Origin: a virus
Reading direction: 5' to 3' (one strand)
IMG/VR virus record: IMGVR_UViG_3300022680_000058
Span: 1-64,000 of that record
DNA: 64,000 nucleotides
Shown: in pieces, positions 7,113-16,016 of the stretch
How the letters are laid out: every line of letters begins with the position of its first letter
How positions within the stretch are numbered: position 1 is the stretch's first letter
Notes under the pieces: generated by a model
Database searches by the model: none
The model's input: the letters and a program-made list of their open reading frames with translations, nothing else
Told to the model about the DNA's origin: nothing
Made by a program: the position numbers and the translations under genes

Positions 7113-7912
7113 GATGTCTTCTCCTTCATCCATGCCACGAGAGTCTGAAATCGACTCTCCTCCTTCTTCTTTTTCTTCTTCCCACTCTTCACAGAGCCAC
7201 TCGCCGTAACTGTGAAGTCCTCTGGATCTATGAATGGCTTCTCTCGACCACTCTTGTTTTTTCGATGGACAGGGACATCACCGAATCTGTCATAAGGCCT
7301 GAACCTGAAAGGGCTACGTCCTTTCGCTCCAGGATTCAAAGCGAGCTCCTCTGTCTTTTTGAGAATGGACTTGGCCCACTCCCATCCAGCATCACCACCC
7401 CAAAGAAGCCAAGCGATCCAACCTGCACTCGGGTTTGATTCGCTGCCCCATCCGTCAGCACTGCTGTCTCCCTGATGCCTGGAAAAGTAAGAGTGCATCC
7501 TCTTGATTGTTTCAAGGGATACCCTGTCTCCATTCTTCAGGTTCGTCGCTCGTTGGACACCAGACCCTATGCCTTGTTTTGACGCCTGCTTCCTGCTCAG
7601 ACCACCTCGACCGAACTTCTTTCTGAGTTCAAGACCCTTCGCAGCATTTTTTCTCACAGACTCTGGCGGAACGAACCCTTCAGAGCTCTCTGTCTTGCTT
7701 TGGCCCCTGGAAACGATCTCCTTGGCAGAAAGCCTTTCGTCAGTATTCACGCCGCACGACTTTTTCAAGACGTTCATGGCGATGGCGACATGTTGCGTCC
7801 CCTGAGCAGTCTTCCCGGACCTATACTCTGATCTGACGTTATCCTTGAACGCAGCCAGAGAACACGCCCTGTTCAGAACCTCGCTCAGGTAATCCTTCCG
7901 ACTGTCGCCCAT
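7109..7912 (-). CDS. Hypothetical protein, 267 aa, with conserved phage-type central domain
   Basis: The central part (about 85-185) has a distinctive pattern: VRKNAAKGLELRKKFGRGG, then a Gly-Val-X-Arg-Ala motif, ETIKRMHSYFSRHQGD, and PSAGWIAWLLWGGDAGWEWA. I recall this kind of block from the ends of other phage structural or protease-like proteins, but cannot name the family. The C-terminus is a Lys-rich tail. Three consecutive start codons exist at 7918-7912; GGAG spacing favours ATG 7912. It overlaps the gene behind it by ATGA. Confidence 0.6.
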   Translation of the reverse strand: MGDSRKDYLSEVLNRACSLAAFKDNVRSEYRSGKTAQGTQHVAIAMNVLKKSCGVNTDERLSAKEIVSRGQSKTESSEGFVPPESVRKNAAKGLELRKKFGRGGLSRKQASKQGIGSGVQRATNLKNGDRVSLETIKRMHSYFSRHQGDSSADGWGSESNPSAGWIAWLLWGGDAGWEWAKSILKKTEELALNPGAKGRSPFRFRPYDRFGDVPVHRKNKSGREKPFIDPEDFTVTASGSVKSGKKKKKKEESRFQTLVAWMKEKTS

Positions 7913-7914
7913 CA

Positions 7915-8160
7915 TCACTCCGAATGGGCAATTGATTGCCCACTTTCAATCATCGATTTGACTGCCTGTGCCCGCTCTCCACCATTGGCTTCGAGATATT
8001 CACACACAGCTTTGTCAAGGACTTCTCCAGGAGAGCACCCTTCAAGCGCCCCTTGTGCCACCAGAACCTTCCAAAGAAAGACAGGGACCAGCAACGGCAT
8101 GACACCGCCATTGCCGTCTGTGAACGTCTGAGGCGCCTGTATTGACTCTGCTCTCGCCAT
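7915..8160 (-). CDS. Hypothetical protein, 81 aa
   Basis: Small protein with a hydrophobic patch (GVMPLLVPVFLWKVLVAQ) followed by a helix with PGEVLDKAVCEYLEANGG. The last eight codons contain one copy of the window's 16-bp palindrome, read as GQSIA. Located between a baseplate-like gene and the 267-aa gene, with overlapping stop and start. No family recognised. Confidence 0.6.
   Translation of the reverse strand: MARAESIQAPQTFTDGNGGVMPLLVPVFLWKVLVAQGALEGCSPGEVLDKAVCEYLEANGGERAQAVKSMIESGQSIAHSE
7926..7941. repeat. 16-bp palindrome copy 1 (GGGCAATTGATTGCCC)
   Basis: Perfect copy inside the 3' end of the gene at 7915-8160, where it is read as G-Q-S-I-A. The outer bases extend the symmetry to 18 bp (T...A). 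Confidence 0.75.
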
Positions 8161-8165
8161 CGAAG

Positions 8166-8954
8166 TTACCTTGCCGAGCCCGTGGTGCTCAGAAATGCCT
8201 TCACAGTGCTCGCAAATGTCATATTCGACCGGTCATGGAACCTGACCCTCTGCCCCTCCTGAACCACCTCGGCGAATTCGAGAGAGACCTCCATGATCCG
8301 AGGAAACCCAGTCTCGAACCATGCCTCATATGTGACATCACACTGAGTCATGACACACACAACGTAATCCACACCGTTGTGGCCGAGCTTTGTGTTCGGA
8401 AGCACTAGAAGACACTTCGCTGGCTCATACGCCTGAAGGTTTTCGCCGAGCCCATAATGAGGGTAGGTGTACCACCTCAACCATGAGACGACAGACCGCA
8501 AATCCACATCTCGGACACCGAGTTCAAGTCCGTTCAGAAGCGTTGAACCAGTCTCATACGGAGACGCCACAAAAGTTTCTTCGATCGCCTCCAAGACACT
8601 CTCGTCCGGAGCTGTGTCCGTTGTGAAGACAGACGTGAAGCTGATCCGCCTCTCACCGCCATGGGTCCACTGATAGATTGGGTGAGACCCGCCTGGAATA
8701 TTTCTGGGATTCCACTCGCTCGCTCTGGTGTCCTGAAGACTCTCTGGCCAATACTGAAATGCTATTGCTCCAAGATTGTCCGTCAGAGAGCTCCCTTCAC
8801 CGCCAGCACTTCCGGCGCCACCAACGTTGTTACTGTTCCAAGGAACAGTCTCATCAGGAGCAGTGTCAAGCGGCTGCAAGTATGCCTTCGCAGCTCGAAC
8901 CTCCTGAGGGAACTGTGTGAGCAAAGAGAGGATATTCCCAGGAAGACCAGGCAT
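8166..8954 (-). CDS. Putative baseplate/tail structural protein, 262 aa
   Basis: Contains the block FQYWPESLQDTRASEWNP, GGSHPIYQWTHGGERRISF and a later EVSLEFAEVVQEG, an arrangement I associate with myophage baseplate or tail-tube-end proteins (gp48/gp54-like or LysM-neighbour proteins). The first 60 residues are a loose Gly/Ser-rich lead. ATG 8954 is preceded by GGGGTGATGA. Its place at the end of the tail fibre genes supports a virion role; the exact part is uncertain. Confidence 0.5.
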   Translation of the reverse strand: MPGLPGNILSLLTQFPQEVRAAKAYLQPLDTAPDETVPWNSNNVGGAGSAGGEGSSLTDNLGAIAFQYWPESLQDTRASEWNPRNIPGGSHPIYQWTHGGERRISFTSVFTTDTAPDESVLEAIEETFVASPYETGSTLLNGLELGVRDVDLRSVVSWLRWYTYPHYGLGENLQAYEPAKCLLVLPNTKLGHNGVDYVVCVMTQCDVTYEAWFETGFPRIMEVSLEFAEVVQEGQRVRFHDRSNMTFASTVKAFLSTTGSAR

Positions 8955-8957
8955 TCA

Positions 8958-9152
8958 TCACCCCTCGATCAACCCCATGTGGACAACCATGAACTCCAAC
9001 AGCTCGTCCTTTTCTGCACGCTTCAGGTCGTCAAATCGCTTTCCAGCGAATTTCGCCTTGATCGACTCCAACGCCTCTTCCTCTTTGGTCTTCTTGCCCT
9101 GTGGTCCGTTCTTGTAGTGCTCCGTCTCCCGGATCATCACACCTTTCTTCAT
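8958..9152 (-). CDS. Small helical protein, 64 aa
   Basis: Highly charged: MKKGVMIRETEHYKNG, then a long helix (KTKEEEALESIKAKFAG) and LKRAEKDELLEFMVVHMG. AGGAG lies 8 nt before ATG 9152. It fits between tail genes with 3-nt gaps, suggesting co-translation with them. Possibly an assembly factor; not recognised. Confidence 0.6.
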   Translation of the reverse strand: MKKGVMIRETEHYKNGPQGKKTKEEEALESIKAKFAGKRFDDLKRAEKDELLEFMVVHMGLIEG

Positions 9153-9155
9153 GAT

Positions 9156-9542
9156 TTACTCCTGCTTCTTCGATCGGAAAACAATGAACGAGACATCATG
9201 ACTTTCGAGGTCCGACGAGCCCGATGGAATGTCGATGGTGAACAATCTCTCGATCAATGCATAAGGAGCTGCCCTTGTGAATCTATAGAACGAGTTCCCC
9301 TCGAACCTCTCATCACAAAGAACCGTGATGTCTCCAGTCTCACGCTCCCTGACAAGGAATCCGAACACCTGTCTCGGCTTGTCAATGACCTTGAGCTTCA
9401 CCTCGACATCATCATCCAAGTCGTACTCAATGCCGCCACAAATAACTTCTCCAGCTCCAACCATGACCTTCATGCCCGATACAGACACATCAAGCCCAAG
9501 CCTGAAGGATGGCGTCTCTGCTATCTCCTTGTACTTCATCAT
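9156..9542 (-). CDS. Hypothetical tail-region protein, 128 aa
   Basis: Beta-rich protein (GLDVSVSGMKVMVGAGEVICGGIEY split over a strand-turn pattern) with a C-terminal part FTIDIPSGSSDLESHDVSF. Resembles the small proteins that follow tail fibre genes and describe fibre-tip domains or chaperones, but no family is recognised. ATG 9542 overlaps the fibre gene stop (ATGA), so it is translationally coupled to it. Confidence 0.6.
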   Translation of the reverse strand: MMKYKEIAETPSFRLGLDVSVSGMKVMVGAGEVICGGIEYDLDDDVEVKLKVIDKPRQVFGFLVRERETGDITVLCDERFEGNSFYRFTRAAPYALIERLFTIDIPSGSSDLESHDVSFIVFRSKKQE

Positions 9543-11737
9543 GACGTCTGCCTCGCAAGAACGACGATATCAATGGCGCCAGACATAGCGCTTGCGTTTT
9601 TCTCCGTGACGACCGCTGCACCGCCACTCGTATCAGCTTCGAGGAACCTCACCTCGAAACCACCAGTGGTCTTGTTCGCCCAGAACGGAAGGACCCAACT
9701 ATTGGCGATCTCCTCTTCTGCCCCGAAAACAACAGCATACTCTGTGTCAGCCATCGGATATCCAAAGCTGAACGACAAAGACGCCCCTGGTACTGCCGCC
9801 TCATCGAGATTGAACCCCTCATTCACAGTCCCAACAGCGGCGATCCATGAATATGTGATCCAGGCCTTGACGATATTCTTGGCATACAGGGCGTTCCCAA
9901 ATGGAGTCTCACTGAACAGCGGATTGGACCCTGGGTGCCCTACCGTCACATTCGAGAACCAGACCCTACCATCACGGGGTTCGACAATCGTCTGATTTGG
10001 ATGGACAGAGCTCCCCATGACCGCCCTGAACATGTCGATGCCAGGGGACGACCAATCGGTTTCTGGCCACGGGCTAGCATCTGAAGATTCATACCGCTGC
10101 ATGACGAGACCTTGCTCATCAGTCGAATCTCCGACACCGATCTTGATCCTCTGAGAGTTCAACCCTACGACATCTCTGACCCACTGAGTTCCATCCCACC
10201 TGGCGTTCCATGTGAAGAGCAGGATGTTGTTGATCATCGTCCCGCCATCGGCGGTGTTCTCTGTCAGGTAGATCCGAATTGGACACCTGGTAGCAGTCGT
10301 GTACGGAGTCGACTGAAAGAGCAGGGTGAACCCATTCCCAACAGTCCCATCGCCATGGTAGCTCTCCAAACGAGCCTTGGCCATCTCAGCGGCTGTGGAC
10401 AACACGTTCTCGCCGACTCTGAGTCTTCCCCTGGTGAGCTTCAAGAGCCAGCTCGTTGCCGCCTCTCGGAGATCAGATATCTCGTACTCAAGGCCAGTAA
10501 GAGAATTGTTGGCACAAAAGAACTTGAGAGCTCGGTCTGCAATATCACTCGGGTCAGTCAATAGTGCCGACAAAACTGGGGCAACCGTTACCATCGACAC
10601 CATCCTGTCCCCAGACAGAATGTCAGCGTCGAGATCGTACTGTGTCTCGACAGACCCAACCTCTAACCACAGATTGAAGTCATCAAAACTGATGTCACCG
10701 ATGAACCCAGAGCTATCCTCAACGATGAGCTCGACCCGGATGTGAGACGCGCTCGCGGGGACCTTTACTATCCCTTGGAGTTGAATATAGCTGAACGTTC
10801 CGGTGACGACTGTCCCATCCTCGATGATCTCGAACCCACCATTCCACGAGGCTGGAGACGTCACGACTGTTCCGTCGTCCTCGTAAGCTGTGAGTCTGAT
10901 CCCCACCTTCGCTGACGCTCCATCCTGCAAGGTGACGCCATCACCCCTCACCCAGACAGACGCCATGAGATTCTGACCAGGGACGACCTTGATCGTCCTG
11001 GTGCATCTCGCATACATCGCATGAGAAAGCCCACCTCCTCCACCATCGGCAAGGAGGGAATTCTCACCTGTCCTTGGCTGTGAGGCTGGAGCGCTCGTAG
11101 GAGTCAAAATCTCCCAAATCCCATGTGAAAGCGTATCGCCCATCCACCAACCGACAAAAGAACGAGAAAGGTCGGTCGAAGAAATTCTCAATCCAGGCCC
11201 CTCGAAGGACCCATTCACGATCGCCTGACGCCACCCCCTCATTCCAGATGACATGTTGAGTGCAGCTTCAGTCCTTCTGTCACTCGTAATATCAGTCTCA
11301 GGGATCAGTGCCGCGACACCAGGGACGTCAGCGCTCCCAAGGCAGAGAATCGTGCTGTCGGCATCCACTTCGGCAGAAGACAACCCCTGCCACTTCACGG
11401 TTGTGTCCGCCCCAACGGTATAGTTAATGACGAGCCCGATATATGCTGTCGTTCCAGGGAGCCCACCAACATCAAGATCCAGAGTGACGTCTCCAACCTG
11501 GCGAAACGTCATCTGCTGGCCATTGGAATTGATGACGGAATAGATGCTGTCGCCAGTATCAGGATCAGCCTGAATCGTCACTCTCGATGCCAGAGCACTC
11601 GCCACGAGTCTCCCACCGCGAATGACACCATGTGGGGCCAATCCATTGAGCTTCTCATTGAGACCTTGTGAAGCATACGGCTCTCGCCATCTGACCTTCA
11701 CTAGAGAGCTTGAAGGGGTCGAAAGATCAGTCGCCAT
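9539..11737 (-). CDS. Tail fibre protein with carbohydrate-binding-like domain, 732 aa
   Basis: N-terminal 150 residues are a beta-rich attachment region (VRWREPYASQGLNEKLNGL). The middle (about 170-360) has the layout of a jelly-roll carbohydrate-binding module: VNGSFEGPG near the start, a Trp-rich segment, GENSLLADGG, then strands ending in ISFDDFNLW. A helical stretch (ISDLREAATSWLLKL) leads to a C-terminal beta domain with ITYSWIAAVGTVNEGFN, likely the tip. Fits a receptor-binding fibre positioned after the gpI-type gene. Fibre identity is well supported; sugar binding is inferred. Confidence 0.7.
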   Translation of the reverse strand: MATDLSTPSSSLVKVRWREPYASQGLNEKLNGLAPHGVIRGGRLVASALASRVTIQADPDTGDSIYSVINSNGQQMTFRQVGDVTLDLDVGGLPGTTAYIGLVINYTVGADTTVKWQGLSSAEVDADSTILCLGSADVPGVAALIPETDITSDRRTEAALNMSSGMRGWRQAIVNGSFEGPGLRISSTDLSRSFVGWWMGDTLSHGIWEILTPTSAPASQPRTGENSLLADGGGGGLSHAMYARCTRTIKVVPGQNLMASVWVRGDGVTLQDGASAKVGIRLTAYEDDGTVVTSPASWNGGFEIIEDGTVVTGTFSYIQLQGIVKVPASASHIRVELIVEDSSGFIGDISFDDFNLWLEVGSVETQYDLDADILSGDRMVSMVTVAPVLSALLTDPSDIADRALKFFCANNSLTGLEYEISDLREAATSWLLKLTRGRLRVGENVLSTAAEMAKARLESYHGDGTVGNGFTLLFQSTPYTTATRCPIRIYLTENTADGGTMINNILLFTWNARWDGTQWVRDVVGLNSQRIKIGVGDSTDEQGLVMQRYESSDASPWPETDWSSPGIDMFRAVMGSSVHPNQTIVEPRDGRVWFSNVTVGHPGSNPLFSETPFGNALYAKNIVKAWITYSWIAAVGTVNEGFNLDEAAVPGASLSFSFGYPMADTEYAVVFGAEEEIANSWVLPFWANKTTGGFEVRFLEADTSGGAAVVTEKNASAMSGAIDIVVLARQTS

Positions 11738-11750
11738 TCTACTATCTCCT

Positions 11751-12455
11751 CTACATGGTGAGGTCTGCTATCGTCACCAACTGGACCCCAGAAATTTTTT
11801 CCTGTTTATCAAACGTCATGTACCCAATCATGACGCCGTCATTGTCGAAAATCCCAATCTCATAGAACTCTGGTGTCGAACCGAGCTGTGTCGTATTCGC
11901 CTCAGAAGCTCCAACGGTACATGTGATTTCCGTGATCGCCGGAAGAACGGTATCGAAGAGAACGTCAGCGACAGTGAGCGCTTTCCGAAACACATACAAC
12001 GGAGAACTCGCTGTATGACCAGCTCTCGAACCTATCGTGGTCCCACCACCATAGTTCGCCGTCAAAACGAGGTTACTGTTGTCCGTCACGGACAAAACCT
12101 CGCCCCACACATCCTCTTCCGTACCTGGAGTCCCAGCCGAGTATGGATCAGCGGAAGGTGTCGGCCCCGGCTTGATCCAATCACCAGGGCTCACGTCAGC
12201 CAAGAAACTTGTGCCAGCCCCTGTCACGTTTGGAGAGCCATTGGTGAAGCCAACAGTCCCGCCACCAGGGAGAGGTGTTCCCTCGCCCTCAATATCAGTG
12301 AATGTCGCGTCTGGAGTGATCGGAGACCCTGCCAAAGAACCGCCTTCACCAATCTTGAACCTGACGATGTCACTTTTTGTTCTCGCAATATCCCGTGAAT
12401 ACACGAGCGCAAGGACAGTTCTCCAGTTGTTCTGGACGGTTGCTGAAACTGCCAC
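11751..12455 (-). CDS. Tail fibre/collar-type protein, 234 aa
   Basis: The C-terminal block LGSTPEFYEIGIFDNDGVMI followed by a Thr-Phe-Asp strand is typical of the N-terminal attachment domain of phage tail fibres (DUF3751-like, P2 gpH N-terminus). A Gly/Pro-rich loop region occupies residues 50-110. Short for a complete fibre, so it is likely an adaptor carrying the longer fibre encoded next. GGAG-type binding site precedes ATG 12455. Confidence 0.65.
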   Translation of the reverse strand: MAVSATVQNNWRTVLALVYSRDIARTKSDIVRFKIGEGGSLAGSPITPDATFTDIEGEGTPLPGGGTVGFTNGSPNVTGAGTSFLADVSPGDWIKPGPTPSADPYSAGTPGTEEDVWGEVLSVTDNSNLVLTANYGGGTTIGSRAGHTASSPLYVFRKALTVADVLFDTVLPAITEITCTVGASEANTTQLGSTPEFYEIGIFDNDGVMIGYMTFDKQEKISGVQLVTIADLTM

Positions 12456-12467
12456 GTCTCAATCCTC

Positions 12468-14219
12468 CTACACCTCAACAGTCCAAGAGCCAGCGAAGAC
12501 CTCAGCCACGCCGCCCGCATTCGTATACGTGATCTGCGTCGGGCTGACGTAACCCGTAATTGGAAATGTACCATCATTGGCTGGAGTTGTCGCGCCAGAG
12601 ATGACCACATCCTTACCAACCATACCGGCATCGAATCCACCAGCAGCATCTGTCAACGTCATGTTTGGAGCCGTTCCTGAAATGGAATCACCAGTACCGA
12701 TCTCGAACTGAGAACCATCAATATGAAGATGCGCGGGATCAAGAGTCAGCTCATCCGCTGGTACCATGTCGAAGTAGTATCCAACTGGCATATAAGCAAA
12801 GAGAGCTCTCTGCTGTGATGCCGTCATGATGAGGTGCTGTCCAGCGACACCAACCGCGAGCTCTACAGGACCAACAATATGGACCAAGTCAGCAACACGA
12901 ACATGGATGGGGACTACCTTGAGAATCCTGTCCCTCACACGTTCAAGAGCTCCATCAAGGCGCGCTGTGGGCTCGTTCAAAATCTCGTCAGGGGTAATCT
13001 CAACCCTGATGGTACTCGCCCTACAGTAGCAACAGAGTGATTGCTCTGGGCAGTCATAGCTGAGATTGACTGTCGCCCCAAAAGTCGGCGCCGTTCCAGC
13101 AAGAATCTCAAAAGTCCACGAAGCCCCTCCATCAACAGGGGTTGTTTCGAGCCAAAAATCACCACTGTCTCCTGATGGGAAGTTCGCATACCACCTCCCA
13201 TGCCGAGCAATACTCCACAGATCCGCCGATCCATTGACCTCGATTCTCCATCGTCCGCCACCCAAATCAGTGGTCGAAGAGATGGTCAACCCCTGGGTAT
13301 ACGAATTGATGGCATCTGACACAGATGTCCCATCAGGGAGGGGACCAGCAGGCGGCTCGATGGCGTCTGTGGTCCAATTCGGCGTGTCCCAGCACATCAT
13401 GTCAAGAGGAACAGCATCCAAACTGACATCGTCAAATGAAGGCCTTGTGGGGGGCTGATTGGTGTAGTAGTTCCCACTGTTCTCGGGGATCTCGAATATC
13501 TGGTTTGGAGCCAATGGGTCGAAAGAGTCTCCACAAAGGCGCCACAAAGGGACGGCAACGACATCGTATCCCGCCATCTTCCCAACAATCTCGTATCCCC
13601 TTTGAGCTCCCTTCGCGGCGTACAATTGCCACGCGTTCCTAACGATGGCTCTTTGAAACGACTCCGGATCGTGTTGATCGATTTCGACGCCATAGTCATT
13701 GCCAAGGTATTCAATGATTGATGGTGGCCTCAGAGTTGCGTCACCGACCGGGGATGCCCCGGTATTCGGCAAGATGTTCCCCTTGATGATGAAAGCATCA
13801 GAAAGTTTGTGGATATCAGTGACAATGAACTCTCGACCATCAGAATCCGTGAGAATCCAACCAACAGAAGTATCACCAAGAGGGACAAACGGGTCGCTAG
13901 GATCAGTGTCTTCGACCTCAACCCTAACCGTCAAACCATCTTCTTCGACAACAGCAGATGTCAATCTGACGCTGATATTTTCCTGATACTGCGTCCGGAC
14001 ATCATCAGGGTCTCTGAGTGTTTCGAGGCCAATCGCAGACTCCAACAGGTCCCTGAACAGACCAGCCTGTGAATCAGCCCAATTCTCAAGAGTCCCGCCG
14101 CCGTCTTCCCTGTCAGCCTGCCTATCTACTGATGGGAGGTCGTAGAACAGAACCTGTTTCGCCCAATCGAAGGCACCGAAAGGTCCATCGCCGAAAAATC
14201 CACTCCCGAAGCCTCCCAC
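12468..14219 (-). CDS. Baseplate wedge/tail protein, P2 gpI-like, 583 aa
   Basis: Start is GTG 14219 with GGAGGTGGAGA before it. Residues about 185-240 hold the gpI-type core (AIVRNAWQLYAAKGAQRGYEI followed by MAGYDVVAVPLW), a helix pair found in proteins joining the baseplate wedge to the fibres. The N-terminal 40 residues are Gly-rich and aromatic; the C-terminal half is beta-rich with Cys pairs (CCYCRAS) and a final Ig-like region. Much longer than P2 gpI (about 180 aa), so extra domains were added. It lies between the tail spikes and fibre genes. Confidence 0.6.
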   Translation of the reverse strand: MGGFGSGFFGDGPFGAFDWAKQVLFYDLPSVDRQADREDGGGTLENWADSQAGLFRDLLESAIGLETLRDPDDVRTQYQENISVRLTSAVVEEDGLTVRVEVEDTDPSDPFVPLGDTSVGWILTDSDGREFIVTDIHKLSDAFIIKGNILPNTGASPVGDATLRPPSIIEYLGNDYGVEIDQHDPESFQRAIVRNAWQLYAAKGAQRGYEIVGKMAGYDVVAVPLWRLCGDSFDPLAPNQIFEIPENSGNYYTNQPPTRPSFDDVSLDAVPLDMMCWDTPNWTTDAIEPPAGPLPDGTSVSDAINSYTQGLTISSTTDLGGGRWRIEVNGSADLWSIARHGRWYANFPSGDSGDFWLETTPVDGGASWTFEILAGTAPTFGATVNLSYDCPEQSLCCYCRASTIRVEITPDEILNEPTARLDGALERVRDRILKVVPIHVRVADLVHIVGPVELAVGVAGQHLIMTASQQRALFAYMPVGYYFDMVPADELTLDPAHLHIDGSQFEIGTGDSISGTAPNMTLTDAAGGFDAGMVGKDVVISGATTPANDGTFPITGYVSPTQITYTNAGGVAEVFAGSWTVEV

Positions 14220-14243
14220 TCTCCACCTCCCGAGATCAGACTA

Positions 14244-16007
14244 TCACCCTCTCGACGAACCGTAATCATCAAGGGCACTGTCAATCACGTCACCAGATGT
14301 TGTCTCAGACTGATTCCAATTCCCTGTGAATGGATCAGCATTGTAACCATTCCGATTACTGTGAATCGCAGTGCTGGCTGTGGGGTTTGAAATAGGAACG
14401 TTCGCGCCCCCATCACCATGAATGAATGTCGACTGCTGGAGATAGAGGTTTGGATTGTCAGCAGAGTTGAGTTCAATTGCTGGAGCTCCACTTCCGCCCC
14501 TCAAATGGGATGTCCCATACACTCTAAGTGTTGGATCAACATCGCCAACTCTTACCGCCGCCAAACTTGCTGTGGTTGGGAATATGTCTGATCCAATGAT
14601 TTCAACAACAGTCGTGCTGTCGCCACCACTGATATCAACCTGCCCATCCATGAAACACCCATCAATTTCTAGATGAGCTCCAATACCAGACACATCAATG
14701 TTCCCCTGGTCAATCTTTACTTTGTCCAGCCTCAAAGACCCAGAAGTTGCCAACGTGAATAGGTCTGCATTCCCTCCACGATCAAGAGTAAAAGACCTAC
14801 CACGACCATCAATCGTAATGTCAGCGGACGCTGCTATTGAAATTGCCCCAGTGAACGCAAGGTCATCTTCAATAACAACAACTCCCTTTGTCGTTCCATG
14901 ATTCGAGACTGCTATGCTCAGGCTCTTATGATAATCTCTACCACCATTCACACAAACTCTATGTACAGCATTCAATAATCGAATACCACACATACCATAA
15001 TTCATCGTAGTTCCACTTACATTCGCCGTGCGGACGCTGCCACCATATCCATATATCCCACAATCACTAGATGAACCAACTGTAAGGTTGCAATTGTTTA
15101 TTATTGCACCATCATTCGCTTCAACTGCATGGTGAACTGTTCCAGTTATATCACACCCATCAAGAATCAAATTTCCCGCCTGCGTTTGAATCGTACCAAC
15201 AGACGATGAGCTGCCAGACATTCTTGTTCCAACAGCCTTGAACGTACCACCAGCAATCCGTGTAACACCCTCGACGTAACAATTGTAAAGCTCCATCACG
15301 CCAGAGCTGTAAATCATAAGAGCTGTAGCACCAGAAGGCTGCTCAAAACGGCAATGATAATACCTATGCTCACCAGAATTGTTTGTTCTTCTCTCACCAG
15401 CAGAATATGAAACAAATGTACAGTCAGTAGAAAAACAACCAGTACCAGTTGTCATTCCATATGTTCCACCTGTTGAAGAACCAGCGGTCCTGAATGTAAC
15501 CCCAGTTATAGAACTGTTACTCGACGTCCAGTTGAGGATCGCTCCAGATGCGTCCCAGTAAAATTCAACAGCAGCAGACCCTCCAAACCCATAAAGAGAG
15601 AGGTAGTCAGTGTTAAGTGTAACCTGCTCGTTATACACCCCAGGCATTGCAACTATTGCAACCCTATTTGTCGACGACGGTGTTAGCGCGTCAGCAAGTG
15701 TTTTTGCTTGAGAATATGTCTTCACAGCAGTGTCAAGAGTAAGCCCATCATTCGCGTCATTGCCGTTTGGGCTCATGATTATGACATTGTCAAAATTGAT
15801 TGATAATGCACCACCAAGAGATGACCATACACCAGCCCCAACAGTAGCTGTATCACAAACATACAAACCATCACCTGTAACATAACAGGTGTCTCCAATC
15901 TCTACAGCCGCATCTTGTATCGTAGCTCCAGAGACGTTCGGGAGCTGTGAAGTGCTCGCCACATCTCCCCAGTGATTGTGAAACTGAGTTGGACTTTTCT
16001 TAGCCAT
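14244..16007 (-). CDS. Right-handed beta-helix tail spike, 587 aa
   Basis: N-terminal 70 residues are an attachment/connector part (TQFHNHWGDVASTSQLPN). From about 80 on, PNGNDANDGLTLDTAVKTY and a long series of short strand repeats with Asn/Ser/Gly turns form a pectate-lyase-like beta helix (for example GCDITGTVHHAVEANDGAII). The C-terminus ends in a capping part with NRNGYNADPFTGNW. Such spikes bind or cut surface polysaccharide. This gene and the next spike are visibly richer in A/T than neighbours, fitting exchange of host-range genes. Confidence 0.7.
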   Translation of the reverse strand: MAKKSPTQFHNHWGDVASTSQLPNVSGATIQDAAVEIGDTCYVTGDGLYVCDTATVGAGVWSSLGGALSINFDNVIIMSPNGNDANDGLTLDTAVKTYSQAKTLADALTPSSTNRVAIVAMPGVYNEQVTLNTDYLSLYGFGGSAAVEFYWDASGAILNWTSSNSSITGVTFRTAGSSTGGTYGMTTGTGCFSTDCTFVSYSAGERRTNNSGEHRYYHCRFEQPSGATALMIYSSGVMELYNCYVEGVTRIAGGTFKAVGTRMSGSSSSVGTIQTQAGNLILDGCDITGTVHHAVEANDGAIINNCNLTVGSSSDCGIYGYGGSVRTANVSGTTMNYGMCGIRLLNAVHRVCVNGGRDYHKSLSIAVSNHGTTKGVVVIEDDLAFTGAISIAASADITIDGRGRSFTLDRGGNADLFTLATSGSLRLDKVKIDQGNIDVSGIGAHLEIDGCFMDGQVDISGGDSTTVVEIIGSDIFPTTASLAAVRVGDVDPTLRVYGTSHLRGGSGAPAIELNSADNPNLYLQQSTFIHGDGGANVPISNPTASTAIHSNRNGYNADPFTGNWNQSETTSGDVIDSALDDYGSSRG

Positions 16008-16016
16008 CTTTAGCCC

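Noticed and set aside
8661-9995. 444-aa open frame on the plus strand
   Set aside because: Opposite three well supported minus-strand tail genes that have ribosome binding sites and tight spacing; composition is unlike a protein.
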